Assembly: GCA_000014925.1 (NCBI GenBank)
Contig: CP000475.1
Location: forward strand, 124,001 to 188,000
DNA length: 64,000 nt
Origin: Paenarthrobacter aurescens TC1
GTDB lineage: Bacteria > Actinomycetota > Actinomycetes > Actinomycetales > Micrococcaceae
Reading direction: 5' to 3'
The position numbers and the translations under genes were made by a program. The first letter of the stretch is position 1; the number at the start of each line of letters is the position of its first letter. Below, piece by piece: positions 34,814-43,601 of this stretch. The notes beneath the pieces were generated by a model. The model was not told the origin of the DNA. It ran no database searches and saw only the letters and a list, made by a program, of their open reading frames with translations.

Positions 34814-35143
34814 ATGGACGCCTCCCCTACCACCAAGGACACCAGCACCGAATGCCAGAGCACCCACGGCTACATCTCCGGCAAAGCCCGCTACCTCGCC
34901 CGCATGAAGCGGATCGAAGGGCAGGCCCGCGGCATCCACCGCATGGTCGACGAGGAACAGTACTGCATCGACATCCTCACCCAGATATCAGCCCTGACCT
35001 CGGCGCTGCAAGGCGTAGCGCTGGGGCTCCTCGACGACCACATGAAGCACTGCTTCCTCGATGCAGCGCATCTCGGCGGCGACGCCGCCGAAGCCAAGAT
35101 CCAGGAAGCCTCCGACGCCATCGCCCGCTTCGTCCGCTCCTAG
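34814..35143 (+). CDS. csoR: CsoR-family copper-sensing repressor
   Basis: A 109-residue four-helix repressor from the ATG at 34814 (AGGAG 6-7 bases upstream). The family signature is ARMKRIEGQARGIHRMV, followed by the copper ligands Cys (EEQYCIDIL), His and Cys (DDHMKHCF), all present. In the apo form it should repress the boxes at 31022-31038, 31055-31071 and 36996-37012, and Cu(I) would release it. It is the last intact gene of the operon, so it is autoregulated. Confidence 0.93.
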   Translation: MDASPTTKDTSTECQSTHGYISGKARYLARMKRIEGQARGIHRMVDEEQYCIDILTQISALTSALQGVALGLLDDHMKHCFLDAAHLGGDAAEAKIQEASDAIARFVRS

Positions 35144-35246
35144 TACGCCGCCCTTCCTCCCCCAACCAGTGGCTTCATACGGTTCCGGCGTGGGGCGCGT
35201 GCCGCAGCCGCTGGCCACGATTTACCTCCCGTTGTTGGAGAGCGGC

Positions 35247-35799
35247 GATGAAACGCGCCGGTCATGGCCAGCCCTGCCGACCGCTTCACGGACGCCGGGC
35301 ACGGCATCGGTGGGCTGGCTGGGAGCGGTGGCCGGCTTTCTGGTCCTGGCCCTCGCGGGTCTGGCCGGCACGGACGCACAAACGGTGCGTGCGGCCTATA
35401 TCTCCATGGAGATGTGGGATGGGCGGGCGCGCCGCGGGAGCGCATCATTGTCCCGTTGAGTCTGGCATCTTTGCTGACAAACCTCATCCAGTCCATGGGT
35501 ACGGTGTGGGATCTGTTTCGCCATTATTGGATCCTGGCGAAGCTGCTGATAACGGTGGTTGCGAGCTTCCTGTTGCTGGTGCATATGCAGCCGGTGAGCC
35601 ATGCTGCGGATCTGGTCTCCGCAAACGCTTCAGCCGTTCCGGATTTCGGCGGGCTGAAAGTCCAGCTCGCGGCCGACGCCGGCGCCGCGCTTGCGGTACT
35701 GCTCGTGGCCGTGGTGCTCTCAGTATTCAAGCCCCAGGGGCCAGGACCCGCTACGGGTGGCGAAAACAGCAGGAGCAACGCGCAGCCCCGATGCTGTAA
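35247..35799 (+). pseudogene. Frameshifted polytopic membrane protein
   Basis: Three frames succeed one another as parts of one protein. GWLGAVAGFLVLALAGLAG and RAAYISMEM are in the first (to about 35415). IIVPLSLASLLTNLIQSMG, FRHYWILAKLLITVVASF and AVLLVAVVLSVFKPQG are in the second (to about 35740). TRYGWRKQQEQRA is in the third (stop at 35797-35799). Read in order they match the usual layout of a small actinobacterial membrane protein of unknown function with three or four helices. At least two frameshifts show it is inactive, or that the sequence has errors in GC-rich spots. The 5' limit is an estimate. Confidence 0.6.
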
Positions 35800-35869
35800 A
35801 CCCCGCCGTGGCGCGGCCCCGGCAGCATGGTTATCGCCTTACTGACGGGGCCGCGCTTTTGGTTATTGG

Positions 35870-36277
35870 TCAGCCAAGGGATCCCAACAGGTCGGCGCAG
35901 GCCTTTTCGCAGCGTCGGCAGGCTTCTGCACAGGCACGGCAATGCTCGTGCATGGAGGCATGCTGTTCGCATTCGTCCGCGCAGGCCTTGCAGACGGTCC
36001 GGCAGGCCTCCAGGACGGCACGGGTGACATTTGCGTCGTACCCGGTATGGCGGGAAAGCATGTTTCCGGTCGCGACGCAGATGTCGGCACAGTCGAGGTT
36101 GGTGCGGATGCACTTGGTGAGCTCGGCAACCATGTCTTCGCTGAGGCAGGCGTCCGCGCAGGCCGTGCAGGTCTGGGCACATTCGAAGCAGGCCTTGATG
36201 CATTCGATGAGTTTCGCCCTGTCAATGTCCCCAAGGTCCTTGGGGTAGGTTTCGAGCATTGTCTGTACATGTGTCAT
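35870..36277 (-). CDS. Csp-like four-helix-bundle copper-storage protein (DUF326)
   Basis: A 135-residue cytosolic protein with cysteines spaced along four helices: CIKACFECAQTCTACADAC, then LDCADIC, ACRTVCKACADECEQH and HCRACAEACRRCEKAC. This pattern lines the core of Csp3-type proteins, which store many Cu(I) ions. No signal peptide is present, which fits a cytosolic Csp3 rather than a Tat-exported Csp1. It is encoded opposite to its neighbours, inside the copper island. No CsoR box lies just upstream, so its control is unclear. Confidence 0.9.
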   Translation of the reverse strand: MTHVQTMLETYPKDLGDIDRAKLIECIKACFECAQTCTACADACLSEDMVAELTKCIRTNLDCADICVATGNMLSRHTGYDANVTRAVLEACRTVCKACADECEQHASMHEHCRACAEACRRCEKACADLLGSLG

Positions 36278-36422
36278 TGTTCTTCTCCGATTTGTGGGGT
36301 TGATGTCAGCGGTGACGACTTTCTTTCCCGCTGTCCTTGGTCAATGTGCCTTGTTAACGGCTCGGTACTCCATCGATGTCTCGTGCCTGGACGGAGTTGT
36401 TGCTCGGGCGGACGCGAGCGGT

Positions 36423-36875
36423 TTACGTGCGGCTGATCGACAACTGGATGAGAGATGGGGCCGGTGGAGCCAGACCGGCGTATACAGGCGACTGCGAAGG
36501 CCTGAGCAGGAGCGGATCGGCCAGTACAGGCACATGCGCGGCCGGAGGCTGGTGCTCTTCGGGACGCTGGGCGGCTACATCAGTGGCCGGCGGAACATGG
36601 CGTGCACAACAGTCGTGGCTATGGTCTCCGCCATGAGGTGCCCGATCAGCGGTGCCTTGCGAGGGCTCGTAGCCCGCTCCATGCCTTTCGTGATCGTCAT
36701 GCCCTGCTACCGTTGCTGGTCCCCCAAGACCTCGGCCACCGTCATCCGGGTGCCCGGTCACGCACACGGACCCCACGCCGGCAACGAGGAAGGCGAGGGC
36801 AAAACCAGCGAGGACGCTCCGCCAGGATCCCGCCCGTTGAAGCATCGCTGCAAAACGTCGCGTAAGCCGGATCAT
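36423..36875 (-). CDS. Small membrane protein ending in QLSISRT (DUF6153-like), copy 1
   Basis: A 150-residue protein from the ATG at 36875 (GGAAGG close upstream); the ATG at 36899 is an alternative. One N-terminal helix (about residues 17-38) precedes a His- and Asp-rich region (GHDDHERHG, HGGDHSHDCCARH). A proline-rich stretch and the C-terminal motif PSLIQLSISRT follow. The gene at 39784 ends PSLVQLSISRT and has the same layout. Both resemble DUF6153-type small actinobacterial proteins. The His-rich segment suggests metal binding in the envelope. It is transcribed away from copZ-copB, across a shared promoter region. Confidence 0.65.
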   Translation of the reverse strand: MIRLTRRFAAMLQRAGSWRSVLAGFALAFLVAGVGSVCVTGHPDDGGRGLGGPATVAGHDDHERHGAGYEPSQGTADRAPHGGDHSHDCCARHVPPATDVAAQRPEEHQPPAAHVPVLADPLLLRPSQSPVYAGLAPPAPSLIQLSISRT

Positions 36876-36988
36876 GATCCTTCCGTAGTGGACGAACATG
36901 TGTTGCCCACACTACCTACGCACCGAGGGCCCGGCCACCCCATAAGCCGAACCGGCGTAAAGCCGCGGCCTCAGACCCGGCGGCACTC

Positions 36989-37015
36989 TTGACATATACC
37001 CCCATGGGGTATAAT
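36989..37015 (+). promoter_or_regulatory. Promoter with CsoR box upstream of copZ-copB
   Basis: TTGACA (36989-36994) and TATAAT (37010-37015) flank ATACCCCCATGGGGTAT (36996-37012), a 17-base dyad of the same ATACCC-N5-GGGTAT form as the two boxes before the copA operon. The spacer is 15 bases, a little short. The box overlaps the -10 element. Confidence 0.8.
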
Positions 37016-37139
37016 TTGGCGATTACCGGAAACCAGCGTCGAATTTCATTGATCCCCCACGCACTGAAGGTCCCCGCGCAGACCCTCCCGAAGGACGTGC
37101 CGGCGGGCAAAATCGCAAATCTCTTACGAGGAGAGAATT

Positions 37140-37475
37140 ATGTGTGGCACATCCAACCATGAACTGCCATTGGTCCAGGCGTCGAACGGCTGCGCTTGCT
37201 GCTCCCCGCAGCAGGGTGCCGGGAACCAGCCGGCGGCACGACAGGAAAGCGGCCTGCCTGCGGCGCAGTTCCAGGTGGCCGGCATGACGTGCGGCCACTG
37301 TGTGTCGAGCGTGTCGGAAGAACTGGGCAGGCTCGAGGGCGTGAGCGACGTGCAGGTCGCACTCGTACCCGGCGGCTCTTCCACCGTCACCATCTACGGC
37401 AGCGAAAAGCCGGCCCCGGAGGCCGTGCGTGCCGCTGTTGCAGAAGCAGGATACGAACTCACTAGCACTGTCTAA
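37140..37475 (+). CDS. HMA-domain copper chaperone (CopZ-like)
   Basis: A 111-residue protein: a cysteine-containing N-terminus (MCGTSNHE and GCACCSP) and an HMA domain with VAGMTCGHC (about residues 46-54). It probably delivers Cu(I) to the CopB-type ATPase encoded 28 bases downstream. The N-terminal Cys cluster is extra compared with typical 68-residue CopZ and may bind a second ion. The ATG follows AGGAGAG. It is downstream of the CsoR-box promoter. Confidence 0.85.
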   Translation: MCGTSNHELPLVQASNGCACCSPQQGAGNQPAARQESGLPAAQFQVAGMTCGHCVSSVSEELGRLEGVSDVQVALVPGGSSTVTIYGSEKPAPEAVRAAVAEAGYELTSTV

Positions 37476-37503
37476 CTTCGCCGTTCTGGAGGAGGATCAC
37501 ATC

Positions 37504-39660
37504 ATGAACCGCACACCGGAAGACCATCACCACCAGCACCTGCCAGAGGACATCCCCGGCCGCGCCCCGGTTGCCGAGGAGGAGCACGCAGACCACGAGA
37601 CGCACGGCCAGGCCATGCCTGAAGGCCATGCCCATTCCGCCGTGGACGAGGAACACGCCGTCCACGAGCATGGCCAGCATGCTGGACACAGCACGGCCAT
37701 GTTCAAGAACAAGTTCTGGCTCAGCCTGGCGCTGTCCGTTCCGGTGGTCTATTTCAGCCCGATGTTCGCCCACCTGCTCGGCTATCACATCCCGGAATTC
37801 CCGGGATCCCTCTGGATCCCGCCGGTCCTGGGATCGGTGATCTTCTTCTACGGTGGTACACCGTTCCTCAAGGGCGGCTGGACGGAGCTGCGCAGCCGGC
37901 AGCCGGGCATGATGCTGCTCATCGCGATGGCCATCACCGTCGCCTTCGTCGCATCCTGGATCACCACACTGGGCATCGGCAACTTCAATCTGGACTTCTG
38001 GTGGGAGCTGGCCCTGCTCGTAGTCATCATGCTGCTGGGCCACTGGATCGAAATGCGGGCCCTTGGTTCGGCACGCGGCGCCCTGGATGCACTCGCCGAA
38101 TTGCTGCCCGATGAAGCCGAACGCATCACCGAACACGGCACGGAAACGGTCAGCATCAGCGAGCTCTCCGTCAACGACGTCGTCCTGGTCCGCTCCGGTG
38201 CGCGGCTGCCCGCCGACGGCGAAATCATCGAAGGCCGGGCCGAACTCGACGAATCAATGATCACGGGTGAGTCCAAAACCGTACCGCGTGGCCCCGGCGA
38301 TACCGTGGTGGCCGGAACAGTGGCAACCGACAGTGCAGTGCGCATCAGAGTAGGCGCGGTCGGCACCGACACCGCCCTGGCCGGCATTCAACGGCTGGTC
38401 GCCGAAGCACAAGCGTCCTCCTCCAAAGCGCAGGCTCTGGCAGATAAGGCTGCGGCGTTCCTGTTCTACTTCGCCCTCGGCGCCGGCATCATCACCTTCA
38501 TCGCCTGGGTACTCCTGGGCAGCCCCGACGAGGCCGTGATCCGTACGGTGACCGTCCTGGTCATCGCTTGCCCGCACGCCCTCGGCCTGGCGATCCCGCT
38601 GGTCATCGCCATCTCCACGGAACAAGCTGCCCGTGCCGGAGTCCTGATCAAGAACCGCATCGCGCTCGAGCGCATGCGCACTATCGACGTCGTACTCTTC
38701 GACAAGACCGGAACCCTGACCAAGGGACAGCCCGGCCTGACAGGCGTCGCGGCAATCGAGGAAATGAACGACGACGACGTTCTGGCGCTGGCCGCGGCCG
38801 TGGAAGCGGACAGTGAACATCCCTCCGCCCGGGCAATCGTCACCGCAGCCCGGGAACGCGGTCTCCGTGTACCGGCTGCCAGCGGCTTCGCCTCGCTGAC
38901 CGGCCGCGGCGTCAAGGCCGACATCGGCGCCTCGGCCGTCATGGTCGGCGGACCGAACCTGATCGCGGCCGAAGGCCTGGGCGTCCCATCGGAATTACGG
39001 GAACAAACCCGTCCCTGGGTCGAACGCGGCGCTTCCGTACTTCATGTGATCCGCGCAGGAGAGGTCATCGGGGCGGTCAGCTTGGAGGACGAGGTCCGCG
39101 AGGAATCCCGCCAGGCGATCACCGCCCTGCAAAAGCGCGGCATCCGGGTCGCCATGATCACCGGTGACGCGCACCAAGTCGCCAACGCCGTGGCAGCTGA
39201 GCTGAATATCGACGAGGTCTTCGCCCAGGTCCTGCCGCAGGACAAGGACAAGAAAGTCGGCGAACTGCAGTCCCGCGGCCTGAAGGTTGCCATGGTCGGC
39301 GATGGCGTGAACGATTCCCCTGCCCTCGCCCGGGCCGAGGTCGGCATCGCCATTGGAGCGGGAACGGACGTGGCGATGGAATCGGCCGGCGTGGTCCTGG
39401 CCGGCAACGATCCGCGGGCCGTTTTGTCCATGGTGGATCTGTCCCGGGCCAGCTACCGCAAGATGATCCAGAACCTCGTCTGGGCTACCGGTTACAACGT
39501 CATCGCCGTTCCCCTGGCCGCCGGCGTGCTGGCCTTTGCCGGCGTCGCAATCTCCCCCGCAGTAGCAGCGGTGCTGATGTCGGTCTCCACCATCGTCGTG
39601 GCCCTGAACGCCCAGCTGCTGCGCCGCATCAAGCTCGACCCGGCCGCCGTCCACTACTAG
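37504..39660 (+). CDS. copB: CopB-type P1B-3 copper ATPase (CPH motif)
   Basis: A 718-residue P-type ATPase from the ATG at 37504 (GGAGGAGG upstream). Residues 1-65 are His-rich (DHHHQHLPED, HAVHEHGQHAGH) in place of an HMA domain. The motifs are TGES (about 254), the transport-site motif CPHALGLAIP (about 355), DKTGT (about 399) and GDGVNDSPALA (about 598). CPH-type pumps move Cu(I)/Cu(II) or Ag(I) outward and complement CPC-type CopA. It is cotranscribed with the chaperone gene. Confidence 0.94.
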   Translation: MNRTPEDHHHQHLPEDIPGRAPVAEEEHADHETHGQAMPEGHAHSAVDEEHAVHEHGQHAGHSTAMFKNKFWLSLALSVPVVYFSPMFAHLLGYHIPEFPGSLWIPPVLGSVIFFYGGTPFLKGGWTELRSRQPGMMLLIAMAITVAFVASWITTLGIGNFNLDFWWELALLVVIMLLGHWIEMRALGSARGALDALAELLPDEAERITEHGTETVSISELSVNDVVLVRSGARLPADGEIIEGRAELDESMITGESKTVPRGPGDTVVAGTVATDSAVRIRVGAVGTDTALAGIQRLVAEAQASSSKAQALADKAAAFLFYFALGAGIITFIAWVLLGSPDEAVIRTVTVLVIACPHALGLAIPLVIAISTEQAARAGVLIKNRIALERMRTIDVVLFDKTGTLTKGQPGLTGVAAIEEMNDDDVLALAAAVEADSEHPSARAIVTAARERGLRVPAASGFASLTGRGVKADIGASAVMVGGPNLIAAEGLGVPSELREQTRPWVERGASVLHVIRAGEVIGAVSLEDEVREESRQAITALQKRGIRVAMITGDAHQVANAVAAELNIDEVFAQVLPQDKDKKVGELQSRGLKVAMVGDGVNDSPALARAEVGIAIGAGTDVAMESAGVVLAGNDPRAVLSMVDLSRASYRKMIQNLVWATGYNVIAVPLAAGVLAFAGVAISPAVAAVLMSVSTIVVALNAQLLRRIKLDPAAVHY

Positions 39661-39783
39661 CCGGTCACTTCAAGCGGTGAGGGATTGCGAGGGTGCAGGA
39701 CTTAGCGGATTCGCCGGGGCCCGCACCCTTCGATACCCTTGTACATGGGGGTAACGGCGGACTATTTGGCAGGAAAGGCAGCA

Positions 39784-40248
39784 ATGATGAACTACCCCAT
39801 CAAGTCTGGCCTTTCCCTGTCTCTCCGGAACTCCCTGGCGCTGCTTTTGGGGCTGGCCGCAGTGATCGCCGGGATTATAGGGATGCACATCCTCAACGTG
39901 TCCCATCATGCCCCGGAAATGGGCGCCCCTGACCACGCCACGGCAGTTGTGGCTGCCCCCAGCCATGACATTGTGGTATCGGCCCCGGGGACGGTCGTAC
40001 TGGAAGTGATGGCGGACGAACCTCTACTGGCTGCAGGTTGTGCCAGTCCGTGCGAAAGCGGGCCCAGCTTGATGGCCGCCGTCTGCGTCCTGATGACCAT
40101 TGTGGCCGGTTTCGTGCTGCTTTTCATTCCTCGACAGCTCCGGCTTGAAAGCCGGCATGGTCTGCGCGCACCCCCGCAGCCGGTGATGTTGGCCCCCTCG
40201 GGCCTTCATCCTCCTTCGCTCGTTCAGCTCTCTATCAGCCGTACCTAG
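39784..40248 (+). CDS. Small membrane protein ending in QLSISRT (DUF6153-like), copy 2
   Basis: A 154-residue protein with paired ATGs (39784, 39787) after AGGAAAGG. Two hydrophobic helices (about residues 17-37 and 95-115) flank an exported loop with HHAPEMGAPDH, two cysteines (GCASPCESG) and little other homology. The C-terminus is basic and ends PSLVQLSISRT, as in the protein encoded at 36423-36875. It lies 124 bases after copB. Function is unknown; the shared terminal motif and setting suggest a copper-linked envelope role. Confidence 0.65.
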   Translation: MMNYPIKSGLSLSLRNSLALLLGLAAVIAGIIGMHILNVSHHAPEMGAPDHATAVVAAPSHDIVVSAPGTVVLEVMADEPLLAAGCASPCESGPSLMAAVCVLMTIVAGFVLLFIPRQLRLESRHGLRAPPQPVMLAPSGLHPPSLVQLSISRT

Positions 40249-40363
40249 AATCCGGTGCCTTTCCTCTCTGCGGGGAAGGACGAATTGCCGCATGCCCTGC
40301 AACACGTGCAGACGCTGCGCCCTGATAGTCAGCATTTAAAGAGAACTTTCGAAGGAAACAACC

Positions 40364-40963
40364 ATGAAACGCTTTACTGCCCTCTCTGCAACGGCGGTCG
40401 CAGCCGCCCTTTTCCTGGCCGGCTGCGGCTCCGACACTGCCGCGGAGACCACGCAGGGCATGGAAACCATGTCCCAGTCCCCTTCTCCTGCCTCTTCCGG
40501 GGTTGCCGGTGACCACAACAGTGCTGATGTGATGTTCGCGCAGATGATGACTCCGCACCACGAACAGGCCGTACAGATGAGCGACATCATGCTGGCCAAG
40601 GACGACTTGGACCCGCAGATCACGCAGCTGGCCGAAGACATTAAGGCCGCCCAGGGACCGGAAATCGAGAAAATGACCGGCTGGCTAGAGGCCTGGGGCG
40701 AGCCGACGGAAATGTCCGGCGACCATGCCATGGAAGGCATGATGAGCCCGGATGATCTCGGGAAGCTCGAAGCCGCACAGGGCGATGACGCAGCCCGGAT
40801 GTTTCTGGAGCAGATGATCGAGCACCACGAAGGCGCGGTCGCGATGGCCGAAGAGGAAGTGGCCAACGGCTCCAATCCGGAGGCAGTTGCCCTGGCTAAG
40901 CAGGTCGTGGAAGACCAGGAAGCGGAGATCGAGAAGATGAAGGATCTTCTCGCGGCTCTCTGA
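40364..40963 (+). CDS. DUF305 lipoprotein
   Basis: A 199-residue secreted lipoprotein: signal with lipobox LAGC (about residues 17-20), then a DUF305 ferritin-like helical domain. The domain's paired HH motifs lie in MMTPHHEQAV and MIEHHEGAV, with Met-rich helices (EMSGDHAMEGMM). DUF305 proteins recur in copper-resistance loci and may bind copper outside the cell through His and Met. GAAGGAAA precedes the ATG. It heads a run of five plus-strand genes. A second DUF305 gene lies at 60.2 kb. Confidence 0.88.
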   Translation: MKRFTALSATAVAAALFLAGCGSDTAAETTQGMETMSQSPSPASSGVAGDHNSADVMFAQMMTPHHEQAVQMSDIMLAKDDLDPQITQLAEDIKAAQGPEIEKMTGWLEAWGEPTEMSGDHAMEGMMSPDDLGKLEAAQGDDAARMFLEQMIEHHEGAVAMAEEEVANGSNPEAVALAKQVVEDQEAEIEKMKDLLAAL

Positions 40964-41087
40964 CACCTCCTGTCTCCCCATACCGGGGCACGGGCTCTGA
41001 TCCCGTGCCCCGGGCACCATGCTGCCCCTCCCCGGCCCGCCCGTGTACCGCGGGCAACCCTTTCCCTGACCGGAGTATTTTTTCCTG

Positions 41088-41978
41088 ATGAACCACGCAC
41101 CGAAGTCTTCGAAGTCCTCTCGATTCCGCACGTGGAAGCGGGCGGTAGTGACTGCTGCCGCCGTGTCCGGCGCGCTGCTCGCCGCCGGCTGCGCGCAGCC
41201 GGCCGATAACCCGGATCCTGGGGCCGATACCAGCGCCGCTCCCTACGGCCACGTCCACGGCATGAGCGTCGATCCGCAGTCAGGCCAGGTTCTGCTGGCA
41301 ACCCACGATGGACTCTTTGACGTCACGGCGGAGGAACCTGAAAAGATTGGGCCGACCATCGACCTGATGGGCTTCTCTGCCGCCGGGAATGATCATTTCT
41401 ATGCCTCCGGCCACCCCGGCGCCGGCTCAGACCTGCCCAACCCGGCGGGCCTGATCCACTCGACCGACGGCGGGAAAACCTGGGAACCGCTCTCCCGGCA
41501 AGGCGAGTCCGACTTCCATGCCCTGACCGTGACACGCAACGGGATCGTCGGCTACGACGGTGAGCTGCGGATCACCGCCGATCTGGAGAAGTGGACAACG
41601 TCCGATACCGGCATCCAGCCGCGCAGTCTGGCCGGCACGCCTCTGAGCCCGGTTGTCCTGGCGACGACCGAGAAGGGTGTCCAGCGCTCGGACGACGGCG
41701 GGAAAACCTGGGAACTGCCCGCGGCTGCACCGGTACTGCTCCTGACCTCGTTCGCCGACGAGGCCACCGCGGTCGGTGTGGCACCGGACGGCTCGGTGCA
41801 GGTCAGCCGCGACGTCGGCAAGACGTGGCAGGTAACCGGCGGCACAGTCACCGGCCAGCCGGAAGCCATCGCTGCGGCCCAGGGCAACGACGGGAAGCTG
41901 CAGATCTGGGTCGCCACGACGGCCGGCGTCGAGCATTCGACGGACGGCGGCGCAACTTTCAATGCGCCTGAAAACTGA
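41088..41978 (+). CDS. BNR-repeat secreted protein (F510_1955-type)
   Basis: A 296-residue exported protein. Its N-terminus is basic and then hydrophobic with an AAGC lipobox-like end (about residues 32-35). The rest is a beta-propeller with four BNR/Asp-box motifs: STDGGKTW, SDDGGKTW, SRDVGKTW and STDGGATF. It also has a HVHGMSVDPQSG start typical of the F510_1955 family. Such proteins accompany DUF305 genes in copper loci; no enzymatic residues of sialidases are evident, so it is probably a binding or scaffold protein. Confidence 0.85.
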   Translation: MNHAPKSSKSSRFRTWKRAVVTAAAVSGALLAAGCAQPADNPDPGADTSAAPYGHVHGMSVDPQSGQVLLATHDGLFDVTAEEPEKIGPTIDLMGFSAAGNDHFYASGHPGAGSDLPNPAGLIHSTDGGKTWEPLSRQGESDFHALTVTRNGIVGYDGELRITADLEKWTTSDTGIQPRSLAGTPLSPVVLATTEKGVQRSDDGGKTWELPAAAPVLLLTSFADEATAVGVAPDGSVQVSRDVGKTWQVTGGTVTGQPEAIAAAQGNDGKLQIWVATTAGVEHSTDGGATFNAPEN

Positions 41979-42057
41979 TCCGGTCATGGCAAGTGTTCCC
42001 GTGACCTGCCTGCATGGCTTCCGACTGCCGGCAGGTCCATTCCTCCAGGAGGTGGCC

Positions 42058-42777
42058 ATGACGGCCCCCATTCTTCCGCGCGTGAGGGTACGCCCCGCGA
42101 CGCGCGGTGACCTTGCCTTGACCGCCTCGTGGCAATGCACTTTCCTGCCTCATGGCCTGTTCCCCCGGATGGGAGAACAGTTCGTCCGCTGCTGGCATGC
42201 CACGTACCTGGACGCTCCGTACGGAACTGCGTTGGTGGCCGAACTCCGGGTTCCGGGCCGGACACCAACACCGGTGGGCTTCCTGGTCGGGGCCACCGAC
42301 CAGGTCCGGCACGTCGATGATGTCCTGGGCAGGCATCGGGCGCGGTTGGGGATAGCCGGGGCCAAGGCGCTGGCCCTTCGCCCCCGCCTGGCTGCACATT
42401 TCCTGCGCACCCGGGCCAAAACCTATCTGCGCAGATTACTGAGAGGACCTTCGCTCGCTGCGCCCGCTGGAGATATGTCAGATCCTGCCCGGGCAGGGTG
42501 TGCAGCCGGAAGGCCACAGACCGCTGTTATCACTGCTGTTGCCGTGATACCTGGGGCCAGAGGCAGCGGCGCCGGCAAGGAACTGGTCAGGCATTTCCTC
42601 GCGCAGGCACATGCAAGGGGCGCAGCACGGGCCGAACTGGCCGTCATCGCCGGAACCGGCAGCGCCGATGGGTTCTATACGCGGCTGGGCTGGCAACCGG
42701 TGGAGGAACATCTGTCCAAGGATGGTTCATTGACCACCACGTACCGCTACGACTTCGGTACGGGGGCAGCCGAGTGA
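42058..42777 (+). CDS. GNAT-family N-acetyltransferase
   Basis: A 239-residue soluble enzyme from the ATG at 42058, with AGGAGG 6 bases upstream; the longer in-frame start overlaps the preceding gene. The GNAT core is visible as [20 protein letters not shown] (motif A with the acetyl-CoA loop), followed by [20 protein letters not shown]. An insert of about 50 residues between the first strands and motif A is rich in Arg. The substrate is unknown. Its place between envelope copper genes and a CcdA gene is unexplained and may reflect operon capture. Confidence 0.85.
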   Translation: MTAPILPRVRVRPATRGDLALTASWQCTFLPHGLFPRMGEQFVRCWHATYLDAPYGTALVAELRVPGRTPTPVGFLVGATDQVRHVDDVLGRHRARLGIAGAKALALRPRLAAHFLRTRAKTYLRRLLRGPSLAAPAGDMSDPARAGCAAGRPQTAVITAVAVIPGARGSGAGKELVRHFLAQAHARGAARAELAVIAGTGSADGFYTRLGWQPVEEHLSKDGSLTTTYRYDFGTGAAE

Positions 42778-42808
42778 CTGCGGGCTACAGGGGTGCGGAG
42801 GCATACCG

Positions 42809-43558
42809 TTGACCATTGGAGTGTATTTCGCGGAGATGGTGCAGTCGGGTGCGCTGCTGATAGCCGTTCCGCTGGCGATGACCGCAGGAATTGTTTCCTT
42901 CATCTCCCCCTGCATCCTGCCTTTGGTCCCTGGCTATCTGGGATATGTCTCCGGTCTGGCTGATCCTGCCGCCCCGGATAACCGGCGCCGGGTGATGACC
43001 GGTGTCGGCTTGTTCATCCTCGGATTCGCCGCCGTGTTCACGCTCTACGGCGCCGCCTTCGGTGCGATCGGCGGGTGGCTGCTGCGCTGGCAGGATCTCC
43101 TCATCCGTATCCTCGGCATCTTCGTCATAGTCATGGGCCTGGTGCTGATCGGAAAGATGTCTCTGATGCAGCGGACCATGCGGCTGCCGGTCAGGCCGAA
43201 AACAGGCGTAACCGGGGCTCCCTTGCTCGGCGTGGTCTTCGGCCTCGGTTGGACCCCCTGCATGGGACCGACCCTCAGCGCGGTATTGGCGTTGAGCACG
43301 ACGACCGGCGGTGCCTGGCGCGGCGCATTGCTCGGCTTTGTTTACTGCCTGGGCCTGGGTATCCCATTCGTTCTGGTCGCCATGGGCCTGAACTGGGTGA
43401 CGACCACGCTGGCCTTTATCCGCCGAAACATCAGGACCTTCAACCTCATCGGCGGTGGGCTGCTGATCCTTGTCGGCGCCCTGATGCTCTCCGGGATCTG
43501 GATGCTCTGGATCTACCAGCTGCAGAACCTTGCCGGAACCTACCTCACCCCCGTCTAG
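42809..43558 (+). CDS. ccdA: CcdA-type thiol-disulfide membrane transporter
   Basis: A 249-residue membrane protein with a TTG start (GGAGG 7 bases upstream). Six helices are predicted. The CcdA/DsbD signature is present: [16 protein letters not shown] with one reactive Cys and [16 protein letters not shown] with the second. It moves reducing power across the membrane for thioredoxin-like partners. The TlpA-like gene follows 43 bases later, so they form a functional pair for keeping exported thiols or copper sites reduced. Confidence 0.92.
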   Translation: MTIGVYFAEMVQSGALLIAVPLAMTAGIVSFISPCILPLVPGYLGYVSGLADPAAPDNRRRVMTGVGLFILGFAAVFTLYGAAFGAIGGWLLRWQDLLIRILGIFVIVMGLVLIGKMSLMQRTMRLPVRPKTGVTGAPLLGVVFGLGWTPCMGPTLSAVLALSTTTGGAWRGALLGFVYCLGLGIPFVLVAMGLNWVTTTLAFIRRNIRTFNLIGGGLLILVGALMLSGIWMLWIYQLQNLAGTYLTPV

Positions 43559-43601
43559 CACGGTCCGCCTCTGCCAGATATACCGGATATCGAAAGAAAG
43601 A

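Noticed and set aside
36228..36250. Palindrome CCCCAAGGTCCTTGGGG as a copper box
   Set aside because: It lies inside the coding sequence of the Csp-like protein and lacks the TACCC-N5-GGGTA form.
39733..39753. CsoR-like box (ATACCC...GGGGGTA) before the second QLSISRT gene
   Set aside because: The half-sites are 10 bases apart instead of the 5 found in the three good boxes, so the symmetry needed by one CsoR tetramer is lost.
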